From Bombus terrestris (taxonomy: Eukaryota > Arthropoda > Insecta > Hymenoptera > Apidae): a stretch of 64,000 bases of DNA. Below the pieces are notes generated by a model, which was not told the DNA's origin, made no database searches, and saw only the letters and a list, made by a program, of their open reading frames with translations. The stretch is taken from positions 434,001-498,000 of the forward strand of contig NC_063270.1 in the NCBI RefSeq assembly GCF_910591885.1, in the 5' to 3' direction. A program made the translations under genes and the position numbers. Positions 48,101-61,730 of the stretch are shown piece by piece (within the stretch, counting starts at the first letter, position 1; every line of letters begins with the position of its first letter).

Positions 48101-51100
48101 TCGTCCATCGATGTAAATGTATAAATGTTGCAACATCGAAGTTCCTAGTAGATACGTTCGACTGGCAGGTAGTGCTGTTTGAGAACAGCCTATAGACACC
48201 GAACAGAATAAGAACACATGTAATGTTTCATACAATTGCCGATTCTTATTCTTTACATTCTAACGAAGTAATAATTGAAGATACGTCCTTATTTGTCATA
48301 CGTGATCTCTTTTCGAATATTTATTTTTAATTTCTGATATAAGATTGATAGAATTTCGTAGTATCTAATGAACGAAATACATTATTATATTTCGTGAAAT
48401 ATTTTATTGCAATGCATAAAAATTTAGAACTTTTGTACTTCTTTCTAGAAATGAAAGAAATTGATAACTTCTCCTATCTATGAGTCTGCGATAAAGCATA
48501 AAAATTTTCATACAAATTTCATCAAACTGTTCGATCAGATGTATGTATAAACTCAGAAAAGTAGGACGATGATCGAACAGGAAATTAATTTTCATAGTCA
48601 CATCGATTCGAGTTCGTGATAAATTTTTCTTACCTTTTATCTTCGTTTGCCTGTCGTCGCGATAGGCTCACTGCTGATCTCTATAATAATAAATAAGATT
48701 GTCACGTAACGATTACGTTATTTAGTACTTTACTAAGACATAACGTTTTCACAATCACGTCCACCCTTTCGCTTCTCCCTCTGCTTTTATTCCCTTTCGT
48801 TTACTCGTATTCTATTCAATACCCTATTCAATAAATCTCGCGCTTTTAAAGCTTTTAGCTTTTCTGTGATTACTTTTCACCGATTCTTTAGGTCACTTTT
48901 CGTATTATGGAGAGAAAGCAACGCTATTACCCCTTTTCACGATCACACGTTACATAAATCAAAGTGCTCGAATATTTCACATATATAGTACTTCACTATA
49001 CGAAGAATGTTCCCTGAAGGTCGAAAGTTTTGCTTTGCTATCTTTAGTACCTATTCTATGTTCCCAATAACTCAGATTTTGAGAAATTAAAATCACATAA
49101 TATAATATCATATCATGGGCGCTAATTACTTAAAAATAAGAGAAAGAAAATGTCCAGCAATTTTGGCGAGATTTTACCCGATCAAAAGATCGACGCCGGA
49201 GGTTTCCTCCTTCTTTCAGCGGTATACATGGAGCCGGCCGAATTTTACTGGCGATCGTACGTATCTATAAAGGAGAAATACCGAACACCGGATAGAAACG
49301 CGGCAACGTTCGCGTGGCTTTGCCAACGCAAGCAGAAATAAAATATTTGAAACACGCGCCGCTTGCGGATTTCGTCCGTCTCCCCTGCCCTCGCTTTACT
49401 ATAGCCTCGTTTCTTTTTTCAACCCCCTTTTACATCTTCGACGTTCTGTGGTTCTTTTTCTGTTTTCCCTTCATTCCTCGCCTGTTAATCCATCGATACG
49501 GGATTGGTCGGTGGTACGTGACGGCTAAAAGAACGTCCCGAGAAAAGAAGAATAAACAGAGAGGCGACGATCGTGTACACGAGGGAAGAAGGAAAAGGGG
49601 ATTCCAGGATCGAGTTGAAATAGGGTGCAAAGGAAGGGTCGATTCGCGCATCAGAAAAGGGAGCTGGCCGCCGGCTCGCGATGGGTTCTCTCATCGACAG
49701 GAGACGCATTACATTTGGCAGCGATTTCACTCAGCGAGATTAAGCTTATTTTCGCCGGGCCGATTTTCCTGGCACAGTGCTACCTCTCCTCGTTTCTTCG
49801 CTCGTCACTCGTCCACCCATCACACAACTTCCCTACGCCCAGCAGTTTTCCTATTTTTCTATCTAGCTTCCCCTCCTCCTACCTTATCTTTTACCTCTTT
49901 TTCGTCTTCAACTCTCTTCGCGTCTTTTTATCGGCCGCACCGGGCCAGCCATTTCCACGGACGATAATCATAGACATTTGTAGAAGTCGACTCGATGCGA
50001 GGAACGTTCTCGCGATGAAATTGGGCGAAAATAGGTAATATGAAACGCGGTTGAATTCTGATTAAATTTTGGTATCCATAGATGAGACATTTCATATTTC
50101 TTTTTATTAAGATCGAAGGTATTTGATTTATACATTTGCATAAAGATTGCAATATATTTGCAGTCCGCAGTTGCCAAAAAATAGAAAGCTGTTCAAGAGA
50201 AATTTGTCTCATTTTTCTTTTACAGGAAAAAAAGTATTCGTCTGTCAAAGAAATATTATGAAATGCGAGAAAAATCTCACTTGCAATGTTGCATGAATGA
50301 CTGTAAAATATCTCATCCACGAATGCTAAAAGATTAAATCTTGCATGTTAGAAATGCATTTATACTTATTATGTTATTGTATTACTACAGCGTAGATATC
50401 TACCAGCTTGTCGCGCAAGGGAATAATCTTTTCTACATGATTTTCAAAAGAGCAGTCGAGAAAATGAAATTTATCATAGATCAGAAATGTACCATAGATT
50501 CGCGTAGCGTGGTAGCGCCGATAGAAGTTTCTTAAAGACTAACGCTATGCATGCGAGCAGTTGCAGCTCGCTCAAGTTGTCGATTGCGCAAGAGGTTCAA
50601 AGGAGTGTTTCCTGAAACGATACTATTATCGCACGCGATGCAACCTGGGGAATTGATTTTTATACTTTTGTTAGGTTTTTACTTGCGGACTTCCTCTATT
50701 CTAAATTGTTTTTCTCGTGCTGCGAATTCTACACGGATCGGTATGGTGAAATTAGTTTAGAGTAGTTAAACGGATTTACCGAGTGAAGTATAATAACGAG
50801 TTCCTTCTTGTATGTTCCCTTTTGTAAGAGTGTGACCAATGTACGTAATTCCTTTTAATATACATATTTTACTTACACACGTATGCTAATTAATATTGCA
50901 CAGGAAGTTTGTATAATGAATCAATGAATTGATTAAAATCAACTACAATTTATTATGGCTAATAACGAACATGTGAAGAAGTAATTTACATCGTTGAATT
51001 AAATAAAAATGCTGTGTTTTTGTCAATGCTGATAAATCTTCTCTTATAATTGATCAACGAAACTGGACGAATGTGTCTCAAACTTCAACTCATAAAATAG

Positions 51101-51181
51101 GTTAAAATATACTACATTAAATAAATTAAGAAATACTAAATGAATATAGGTGCAAATTAATCATCCGGTCCTTGTACTCAC
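45131..51181. other. Intergenic or intronic DNA
   Basis: AT-rich spacer dominates from 45131 to 47200 and from 48100 to 49140. GC-balanced blocks occur at about 47220-48080 and 49150-49990, the latter with a pyrimidine-rich part at 49780-49920. I see no supportable gene. Confidence 0.5.
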
Positions 51182-51297
51182 GCACCAAATCAACTCCCTC
51201 ATCCAACCCTTTTATCCATTCTTTCATTGGGTCAATCATGAGAGCAACAAACACAAGCGAAAGAAAAGCCAGACAATTAGCAGGTTGACCATGTTCC
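51182..51297 (-). other. Possible internal exon, 116 nt, unknown gene
   Basis: On the minus strand the segment is preceded by a T-rich stretch ending TTCTACAG and followed by GTGAGTAC, both good splice consensus. One frame is open throughout and encodes a hydrophobic stretch (CLAFLSLVFVALMI) followed by a charged helix (MKEWIKGLDEGVDLV). I do not recognise it. Splice-like pairs this close arise by chance fairly often, so this is weak. Its phase is not compatible with direct joining to the candidate exon at 53362-53673. Confidence 0.13.
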
Positions 51298-53313
51298 CTG
51301 TAGAACGACAACCAAATAATGAGCATCGTCTCAGAACGTGGAAAGACGTCGTCTAGTTGATAGGCCGCGCGTGTTCCCGATGATGAAGAGCGAATCGTTA
51401 GCGTGATAGGCTCAGAGTAAAAGGACGCAGATTCGGATTATTGTCTAAAGCGACTCTCCTTCTTGGAGTGGATGCCATTCAGCCGGATAAAGCTGGACCG
51501 GAAACGACAGCAGCGAGGGTGAGTCGCGATGGTCGAATAATGGACCAGCCATCTCCTTTGAAGTCCCCTTCAGAGTTTTGGCATTAATTGATGTGAGTCC
51601 GGAGTTCGAAAGATCGCCCAGCACTTCCAGCCAGCTTCCTTGCTTTCTCGTCGACCCTGCTTCTCCATCTCCTCTTTGCCCTTCACCCCTAACAAGGGGA
51701 GATTACTTCGACGGTTACAGATCCACCCCTCTTCGACTTGCTTCTTCGAGTTATCTTCATCGAAGTGTCCGCGTTAGACGAAGTTCCATGAAATTTTCTC
51801 CGTTAAGTTCGTAATTAGCGGGTCGTAGCGAATGGACGCTCTTTCAGTTTTTAGCTCTATTCAAAAATTCAAGTAGAGGAAGAGCGATGCTTTTCGTATA
51901 AATATCATTCCTTTGCTATTTTATTTTACTCTTTTTCTTATTTTATTTCTATTTTTATTGGTCTAATCCTTTTTTCTTTTTGTTCCTTTTCTCTCTATTT
52001 GTAACAGTACAATGGTGTAAAACCATCAACAGTAGTTGTTTTTAATTAAATTCGCTCATTGTAACCAAACAAAATTCTACGGCACGGAGATGAGAAAGGG
52101 TTTATTCGACGGTTGATTATCAGCCTTCTTGAAGCTTTTTAGGCGAAACTAATTCACTTCGGCCCAACAGCAAACTTTTCGCCGAGTGGAGGGATTCAAT
52201 TGGCTTAATTAAACGCTGTCCGATTCCCCTTTTTGCACCCAAAAACTCGGACGAGCTTTTATTAAGATGACGCTGCCAAAGTAAACCCCGAACAACGAAC
52301 ACACTCCGTCTTTAACAATAAAGATTCTCCTTACAAGCTGTAATTGCTATTTTTTTTTAAATAGTAACCGTTACTTCTGCTCTTTCTGAAAATGTTAAAG
52401 TATAAGTTTATCATTTAACTCTTTTACAATCTTTTTTACAATCAAAATTTGAAAAATTATCTGAATCTAAATGATTCATACAAAGAAATAGCATTTATAA
52501 TTATTTCGCTTTTACGAAATATCATGATTGAATCACCAAATCGCACGTCATTACGCGATTCGAATTTCAATTCGCATGAAAATTTTCCAGCGCGATTTCA
52601 ATTCGCAGGCGATAATCAACATTTATTTACGTAAATATTAGCCGTCGCGCGTTCCAGTGGACACAGTGGTTCATTGTAAATGATGGGCGCGATAAAAATG
52701 TTACACGCGTTCGAACGTTGAGTTCGATTATTCCAGTGTGTAATGAAATGCAAGACACGTATGGCCGCACCGTGCATTTATCACCTATTTGTCACGCGAA
52801 CGAGTGTAAAATAATTTATCGAACAACTTCATTTTTGCTAGTGCAAAGAATACGGGCCGAGAATTAATTTTTGAAATGAATCTAATAATAAACAAATGAT
52901 GAAATGGCTCCTCTGAAATGGGCGCATTAATAGGCCGACTAATATATATTGAAGACAGTTAATTTGACAAGCCCTGATTTCAATTGAAATCTTCGATCAA
53001 AGTGATCATTTTCGAAAGTATATATGTTGTCCAGTACCATATGTCATTTCTATTTTGTTAGATTGAAACTAATGAGCCACGAGATACTGAATTAGGATGT
53101 TTTAACTCGTTGTAATCGAATCAATAAAACTGTGTAGTATTTATGATATTTAAGTATGTAGTATTTAAAGATGATATTACGACGTTCTGTATATCTCCAA
53201 CGAAGAAAGATTAATGTGCTATTAAAAGAAAGCGATGTCTTTCGTCATATTTCTATCATACCTTTAAACATATCTTGAGGGTCAAAATACTAAAAGCACC
53301 ACTTTCTTGAATT
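51298..53313. other. Intergenic or intronic DNA
   Basis: I see no gene. GC-balanced blocks are at about 51340-51830 and 52080-52310; the rest is AT-rich. Confidence 0.5.
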
Positions 53314-53673
53314 TCAATATTGTACATTGCTAGATGAAGTCTCATTGTAGTCTAACTTTACCTTCTGAAAGATTACACACAGCTGAAGGATCAAAATTGC
53401 CATGAGCAAGAACACGAATGTAGAAGAAATAATAGACAGTGCGAAGTCACGCTTGCATTGCCGAGGCATACGATCGCAACTCGTAAACAAGGTGTTACAA
53501 CATACGCATCTATATACATGGATCGTGATATTAGTCGGCATATAGGGTACTCCAGAAGATCGATCCGTCGAAATCGAGACTCGTCTTTCTAAAGTTGAGA
53601 CGTCGATCTCGATCCGCCCCAAGGTTATCATTATCGGGCGAAAGGAGAACCGACGACGACATCGTTCTTCCAT
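53314..53673 (-). CDS. Possible small membrane protein or exon, unknown family
   Basis: From the ATG at 53673 the frame gives 119 residues; it stays open upstream to 53784 without an ATG. Residues 56-73 hold a cysteine cluster (C56, C58, C59, C66, C73), residues 67-75 are basic, and residues 77-102 form a strongly hydrophobic stretch of membrane-helix length (FALSIISSTFVFLLMAILIL and onward). The positive side before the helix suggests N terminus inside. At 53367-53356 the minus strand reads CAGAAG then GTAAAG, a good splice donor in phase 0 right after the helix, so the last 15 residues may be intron. It has some features of LITAF-like proteins (cysteines beside a hydrophobic segment) but lacks the second HxCxxC motif, so I do not assign it. 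Confidence 0.25.
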   Translation of the reverse strand: MEERCRRRFSFRPIMITLGRIEIDVSTLERRVSISTDRSSGVPYMPTNITIHVYRCVCCNTLFTSCDRMPRQCKRDFALSIISSTFVFLLMAILILQLCVIFQKVKLDYNETSSSNVQY

Positions 53674-56600
53674 GCTGCGCTTCAAAGAACGGTTTCGAGA
53701 TCCAGTTACGTGGTTTAACTTATTCCGGGGTATCGAAGCGTGGGTGCCTGATCCTTGCACATAGCTCGCCTTCTCGGGTAACACGCGGAGCTACTCGTCA
53801 AAAGCTGTGCTCGATGCTTCGTAACTGCGTAAATCGGTAGAAATTCCCCGGAACGTATTTCTTCGATATTTTTCGTGTATCGAATATTTCGAAAATAATG
53901 AACATAAATATCGCTTTCCATGCAGAGGAAGTAGAAAAGGAGATTGTTAGAGATTTGTGAATTAATTTGGAAATTGAAATAAAGAAGCGGCAGAATTATT
54001 ATTTAAATCTTCGACTTAAATAAGTATGCAGGCATGAATAAAATATTTGTTATGTAGTGTATAATTTGTTAAGTAGTAAACAGAATTTAGAAGAAAAAAT
54101 AGGAATGATTAATTTATAAAGAAAAGAAGTTTTTGTCGGGGGATACGGTGTGACTGACATGGACCGTCCATTTTTACTGTCACTTGTAATATAATTCTTC
54201 TCTCAAGCGATATACTGTTATGTTATGATCTTTGCACAATTATTTACATTCAATACCGCAAATTCAGATAACAGAGATTTTTGTCAGATCTTTCTTTTGA
54301 TACTAGAACATGAAATAGCGATCGAACGGAATGTCGAGATTGCTCACGAGGTAGCAGTTACCCAAATATGCCATGAACGTAGTACAATAGTAGAAAACAG
54401 AGGAGGGGGGGGGCTGCATAAATTAGAAGGTAAGGATGAAGGGAGTTTTGACGGTGGTCGTTTCTCTCCACGCATATTAAACGGCTGGTCCCTAGCCGCT
54501 AAGGTATTCCAGAATTCTGTCGCCAGGCGCCACTTATCTCTGATTTTGTAGCTTCCATTGTGCGAGGGGCCGGCTGTCGTCGTGCATACTCGTTCGCCGG
54601 GCACGTAGGCAAAATTTAGTTTTGGACACGTCTCGTGTAACGAGTGGTGTTATGAGGGGCAAGTGTGTCTAACTATCTCTTTCTCTCTGTTTCATCGAGC
54701 CGTGCGAAAGTCCTTGGAGATTCTCGCCTGATTCAGAGTCACGAAGAAACGTCTCACCGCGATAAAGTAAAATGCAATTCGTGCCCTTTAAAGATCACGC
54801 CAGCGTCTAATATCGTAGCATTATAACGAGGTGATCGTTGAACTCGATCGTAGATAATGCGCACTCGGAATTTCAGCCAGTTTGATAAGGGCAAAACGAT
54901 ACAGTGTGAAGAGCTACTTATACTTTAGTCAAGATTGAATTGCATATCCACTGCTTGGAAACGGAAAATTCGCAGCTTCTTAAATCGCGACGAGATTATT
55001 AGTCAGTCACCGTTTACGTCTGTTCTAACTGCTGCTTGTGCGTTGTTCGAGTTTACTGCACTTTGAACGAGTTGCCACTTCTTATGCTTCGTTGATACTC
55101 GATATAAGTAACGCTCGACGTAATTATGCAGGGAATTTCTGTCCATCGTATTACCTGAAAATTTCTTCTCCGTTCTTTCTGAACTCCCAGTACCAATCTC
55201 TTATAATATTATAAACAGTGAGAAGAATCCCTTCCATGAAACTTACTTTCATCGACTTTACTTCCAGATCGACTTCTTCAACGACCACCTTACGTTTCAA
55301 ACATAAGTAAAACACAACTAAAATTCCAGTTATTATAAAACCTTTGCCAACAACAAGACGCTACAAGGAACAGCGTAAAGGAAGCATAACGTGGCCGCGC
55401 TCGACAGAAGAAAAATCCTTGGTCCTTGTTGATTTCTCGAGCGAAAAACGCTCCCGGAAGGGACGACAAATTCGCGACGACGCTCGCGTCTCCGGGCGAA
55501 AAATTTCGAAAGCCCTCGAGTGGTTTCGCTTTCTTTGCTTTTAGCCAAGCTGTGGAATTTGCTTCATCATCCCAGGTTGGAGCATCTTGGGTGCTTAAGT
55601 CAGGAAAATTCTACTCGGACCACGGCCCGATAGCACTGTAAACAGTCGTGTTTCCTTGCTTCTTGGATCTTTCCTTACGCAGCCTCGTGGTAGTCGACGA
55701 CCGTTCGATGAGTTGTCCGTGTTAACGAGCCTTCTTTTTTAAACGTTCAGCAGCCAAGTTAGAAGCGTGTATCCACTGATTTCGATTACGTTTCAATGTG
55801 AGATTCGTTCCTCACGGGGCACTTAGCACTCATACATCCACGCGCCTCCGCTATTTGCCCGCTCGTTAACACATTTTCGACTGTACCCACCTCCTGCCGA
55901 GCTGCCTTCCGTTTCCTGAAATTCCACCACCAAGAAATCGACATTAATTAAGGCGTCCCAATTCGCCGTAACGCTAACGACGTTCGCCGATAAACTCGGC
56001 CGACCAAGAAAGTCTGTATCCACTTGAAACTAGGCACCCGTGCACGGAATATTAGGTGTCTTCTTGGTTTGTGATCTCTCGAGGCTGTTTCTCGTTTAAA
56101 CGACTGAGAGGTTATTTCGTGAATTTTGCTTCTGGTTGGATTTGTCGTAGATTTTGTTAGGATAATTCCATGTCAGAGTTATTTAATTGCTGCTGGGATA
56201 AACGTGATGAGTTTTGAAATTGAGTGAGTTTAGTTTCACTGTTAATTATTCGGTCTCCCCTGGCAATTTCATTCTGATTCTTGGCAATGTTTTTCCTTAC
56301 CATCTTGTTTCTTTCACTTTCGCTCCAATCACAAAAGGATTCTCAACGTATTTCACAATTTCTAATGAACAAGTAACCATGTTCAATCTGCGTCGATTAA
56401 AATACTGTAACAACTTTTTGACAAATACTTTCCAGTCAGAAATTTCAACTCATTCCTATCGAAATCCAAAGAATATATTACTCGCTGGACGAGTAACAAC
56501 TTCCAAATACTTGCGCCTAACGATGATGGAAACGATTCGAAGAAGATCCCTGCGTTCAAGCCGTCCAACGTTCATTCCTCGACCCTCGGTGTAAAATTCA

Positions 56601-58400
56601 TTTGTTGCCAGACCCGAGCCAAGCTAGACGCCGAGTTTTCCTCGGAACATCGACGCGGCGACATCGCAATCGTCGTGCCTGTCAATTTTTTTCGTTCCGC
56701 AATTAAACGCAGCCTCGTTCCATCGACGGCGTTCGATCCTCGGCGCGCCACGACTGGAACTCATCTCTGTCGGTTCTATCGGAGCTGTCGATTTATATTC
56801 GAGGGTCGTCGTAATCGCGCAAAGTACGGAACACGAATCAATTCCCTTGCCTGAAGGGTCGCATGGTTGCGGAGTTCGTTGGTGAACGAAGTGGGGTCAC
56901 AATGAAAGAGAGAGAAGGAGGACGTTTGATCGTTCAGAACGGAAAACTTTTCCAGGAGTTTGGGTAAAGTAGCCGAGATCCTTTTCTCATTTCGCTCTCT
57001 CACTCTCTCTTTCTCTCTCTTTCTGTTGTACTTTTGGTTCCTCTTTCTGTCTCTTCTGTTGGATACCCAGCCGAAACTGATCGCAAAAATCGGCTTTCGA
57101 ACCGAGGAGAAACAGTCGAACGAATCCCAGTTGCTTTCGAAACTTTTCTTGATAATTGATTGTTTTGCCAGTGGAGCGCTGTTCCTTTCATCGGCCTCCG
57201 TCGGCTACCATCTTTTCCCTCGTTGCACCCTGAACGTTCCAAATCGTAGTTCGACGAGCCTGGCTCATTTTCTCTCTCTATTCTTTCGTCGTTTCTGTTT
57301 ATCGTTCAATGTTTATCTGCCTCTCTCGTATGTCTTTCGCGGGCTGAATTCGTAAGGGCGCCCACCCTAGTAGCTTTTTTATTCCTGTCCTCTTTCCACT
57401 TGCCTCCCGTTCCGCTCCTTTTCATCATCGTATTCTTGTTCTGGAACAGGAATCGAGTATTTCCCGATGCCGCCGTCGTATGCTGCAATCTACGATACGA
57501 AGTTCCTCCCCGGAGATTTCAGTGCGAAACTCGGCCTGCGTATATGGTGCACGCGCGCATATACGTGCACGTGATTGCAGCCGATAACGTTCTTCCCGTG
57601 CTTCTCACGATCGGCTTCGTAAACTGAACGGAACGATACGAGCCCGTCTCGCTTTCTCAGCCTGGCTCTTTCTGCCCTGCATCGAGAGCTGCGGCGAAAA
57701 ATGTTTACGGTGAACCGAGGCGATAAGCCAATTTGAATTAGGTTATCGTGTTTATTCGCTACGTGTATAGGTACATAGAAAATGGTTGGTCCATGGTACG
57801 GATAAAGAGCGCCGCTGGAAAAATCCATTAACGTGTTTGCCTTATCTACAGGAAAGTACTAAAAGCTCTGTCGAGATTTATTGTAAATTCGATGGTCGTT
57901 TAACTTTCCCTCACTTGCATGTATCACGTGGTCTGCGAATTTCCGACGGTGGCTGGCTCTTTTTATCTTTTTCTTCCTTCTCAATTTTTCTCTTCCTCTT
58001 TTTTTCTCTATTTCGTTTTCCTTTTGCTTTAACGCGAAAGCTTTGGAAAAAGTATATAACGCCGGATAATCACTTTTGCAGACGATCGAAGAAAAACGAT
58101 ATGACCGAATTTTTTCAACGCGTGCCAACAGTTGGAGGAATATGTCGCCACTTGAAAGCGAGAATTATTGATACGATAATGTTTCGCGATGGAATAACGG
58201 TTGAAGCGATGTTCAAACATGTGAAGATATTAAATTTCTCTATGCACTATTTGCATTATGTATCTTATTTTAAAACGCACTTATTTTACAACTCATTTTC
58301 CATATTGGAAAATATTGAATTTCCTCGTCATGATGATTTTTAATGTTGGATTGATAATTCTGTTTATTATGTTGCTATAAATTATTTAATTATGTGCTGA
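53674..58400. other. Intergenic or intronic DNA
   Basis: I see no supportable gene. Landmarks are a run of nine G at 54405-54413, CpG-rich blocks at about 54340-54620, 55330-56020 and 56600-57700, CT-rich DNA at 56994-57024, and T/C-rich DNA at 57957-58030. A 108-codon ATG frame at 54225-54551 has no recognisable domain. Confidence 0.5.
57547..57573. other. Alternating purine-pyrimidine run, 27 nt
   Basis: The run contains CGCGCGC then ATATACGTGCACGTG and alternates without a break. It is one of the longest of the set in this window and the richest in CG steps. Confidence 0.6.
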
Positions 58401-59309
58401 GCTAGAGATATTATTTAATGGTTTACGGAATGAAACAATATATAGTACTTTAATAACTTCCTGATAAAATTAGAGATAGAGAGACAGGTTTAAATGAACA
58501 AAACAGTACGAATTCTTACCTTCTCCGTGTAGAGCATCGGCTCGATGTACCTTCGAATTAGTTAGGATTGGTACCTGATACGTTTCTGTAGGTATATATC
58601 AATATTAATAGAGAGCTCTTGTTAGTTCCCTTGAATTTGCATTTAGCATTCCGATAAATTATACAATCACACTGTTTCTTTTTTTTTACGTGACATCTAC
58701 GAATTATTCGAGCGTTCATTTTCTCTTGTTTCCTTTAATATTCTCTTCGATTAACTCTCCCAATTCAGAGCTGAATTTCAGAATATTATAATTTATTCTA
58801 TTTCAAAACAATTAAAGGACGAGTACTGTATACGGTTCTACTGTGCTAGCCAAGTGAACAGAAAAACTTGAAAGTGCTGCATGCTTGATAAACTAAGACT
58901 ATTCATATCATACCGTAACAAAGAGTAACTTTAAAATGCTCATAAAAGCTGAAATGACAGACACAAGAGATAGATATAAAAATCAAAGCGACGAGGAAAC
59001 AGATTTTCGAATTGTTTTTAGTAATTTATTTTCATTTGTCATACAAATAATTAAAATCTTTTAATTCTGTGAGCGAAAGTTGCACTTCAATCTAAACAAA
59101 ATCTGATATTTTTATCGCATTATCGTGTGGAAAGGGATCCATGTGTGAACGCGTGAATTACGAGCAGGTGCTTCCCTCGAATATTTACAATTGATGTCAT
59201 TTACACCCTCTTACGCAGGGCTGTGGCACCCTCCAGAAACGGTCAGTTTACAGAACACTTTAATTAACCGCGTTTCGTGGCCTGGCAGACCTCTGAAAAT
59301 AATATTCTC

Positions 59310-59329
59310 CTCTCTCTCTCTCTCTCTCT
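59310..59329. repeat. (CT)10 microsatellite
   Basis: Ten uninterrupted CT units are followed by GTCTCTCCC. Confidence 0.95.
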
Positions 59330-61711
59330 GTCTCTCCCTATTTCTCTACATCATGGCTCTTCTTCGAATTGGACACGTAGCGCACGGATTACCGGCGTAG
59401 AATTAATTCCTGGTGCACGCGTAATCGGATTACGAATTCGCAACGTATAATCTTCGCGTCTCACAGCCTCGTAACACGCGGAATATTCGTCTATATATCA
59501 AAAAGTATCTAACCCGCGGGTAAATTTCATTTTTATCTCTGGCTACGAGCATCACCATGGTGTGTCCACGGTCGATGCTCGGTTTCTCTCACGTGCCGCG
59601 AAGAGGTAAAATAAACAACCGGAACGGTTTAGAGGAACACGCGTAACCAACGACGAGAATGGCATACACTGGGGGTATCGGGCAAATGTCGATAATACCG
59701 TTATCAGGGCGCAGCCGTGTGTGTCAGTACAGTAATGAGCCAAGCTGAAGTCAATCATTGACGGTACCGCGTTTGCAACAACGCTGATAACGATTTCGAC
59801 AGTTTTTCCCCTTGGTTATCTCGCACGCCATTACGCGAGCTCCACAAATTTTCTATAAGAGATAGGAGACTATATGGTGCATTATACGAATGTCTAGAGA
59901 TTACGTGGAATATTCTCTTTTTTTTTAAATTGCTGTATCAGTTGCTAAATCATTCGCTACGGCTTTACGTGGATACGAGATTCAGGAATGATTCGAGCTT
60001 TTTAGCAATCAAATTGACCAACTTCACTTTTTATGTTCCTACAAATTATCCAGATATATAATTATCATTTCAGAGAAGATATCTGATTTTTGTAAAATTA
60101 TTTATTATAAAGTGATAGTATAAATATTTCCAAATTCTAAGCTAAATTTAAAAAAATAGTGTTTGTAATCATCTTCCTACACATTCCAATTTACGGAGTT
60201 AATCAGCATGGCGCCTGTCTAATTGTGAATGTGTTGAAATGAGAAAAACAAGGCACGTAAATTATAAAGACATTAGAAAATGAATTTCTAAAAATATCAC
60301 CGATTCTTATATGACAGTTTATTTTCACGCGCGACGGTATCATTCCAACGTTTCCATCCACATGGCAATAACTTGCCGAAGTCCGAAATGCTTTCTATTC
60401 GTTATTCCATTCACTGTTTCCGCGTAACTGACCGGAGGATAAAACGACGAAAGCGGGTATCCAACGTGATGGGGCCGAGAGGGCCGCTATAAATGTATCC
60501 CGTACGACAGACTTCCGCGAAGCTTTCGTTTTCTTTTCTGTAGACGTTCGTGCTGTGCAGAAGGATTAATCGGCCCAGAAATAAATCGGGATTGCGCGTG
60601 TTAATAAAGATGCACCGGGTCAAAAGGTCTCCCTCTTCCCCTCCTAGGCTACGTCAAAGCAAAACGGAACTCGGGATATATATATGTATATATAGATCGT
60701 GCGATTCATTGGCGTCCCAGGTGTCGAAATCTTTCCACCCGAAGACAAAAATTATATTTTTTCATCTTGGACATGTAACTTGCTTTGTGTAAGACTCTAA
60801 AATACTGAACCGAGTGGGTTACATTATAATCTTGTTTGAAAAATTGCGATATTGTCTTAAGTAATATGTACTTGTTTCAAAGAGAGATTATGTAGATTTG
60901 AATGGCGATCTTTTGGAGGTGCAGATGGAAACCTCTTACTACGATTGGGAAATTATATAATAATTATTTTTCATGGCTAATATTTTTCTCTTCCGTACTA
61001 TCAAGAGAAAGACAATTATTTCAATTAGAAAAATCGGAGAATTCTTCTATATTTCATTTACAATTATGATATGTGTCCGTACCATATTTTATCGATTTTC
61101 GTCAGAATTCCAGAAAGTATTTTTCTACTCGAACAGCAGGACAAGGAATCACTCGGAAGCCATTCGGAGAGGCACATGTGGCGACTCTGTAAAATTCACT
61201 GAAACTCGCCGTTTACGTATTCGGGAGAGGGGTCGCTCGGTGGAGGTTTGGCCTCGGCGAAAATACGAAATATCCGTGGATGCTAACCCGTTCCCAGCGG
61301 GCGGCCGTCTTCCAGAGGCATACGGTAAGCTGGCTGCACTACGGAAAGTTCACGGGAATGTCAAATTTCCGAGCGTTCGCTTCAAATCAGTGTCCAAATA
61401 AACTACCCTACGGTCGACGTGGCTTCTTCTCGCGAGGTTCCTAGCTCTATTGCTCTCGCATTCTGCCCTCCTGTCTTACGTTCCTTTTCCCGTCGGAATC
61501 CCTCGTCGCCTCGTTTTCCACCCCTCCACGTTTTCTCCTGAGCTTCCCTCAGGATTCAGACGCGCCAGCCTTCCACATCGACGACCATCCACCGTCAACG
61601 GCTAAGACATCTCACTTTGCTTGAGATGCACAGGCTACGGCGGATGTTTGAAAACGTTTTCTCGCCTCTGCGTTCATCCCTCTCTGTTCCCTTTTCCTCC
61701 CTCTCACTCTT

Positions 61712-61730
61712 TCTCTCTCTCTCTCTCTCT
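61712..61730. repeat. (TC)9 microsatellite in pyrimidine-rich DNA
   Basis: Nineteen bases of alternating T and C lie within a longer C/T-rich stretch from about 61660 to 61740. Confidence 0.9.

Noticed and set aside
49314..49967. 217-codon plus-strand frame
   Set aside because: No ATG at its start, ends in low-complexity Ser/Phe from a pyrimidine-rich stretch, no domain.
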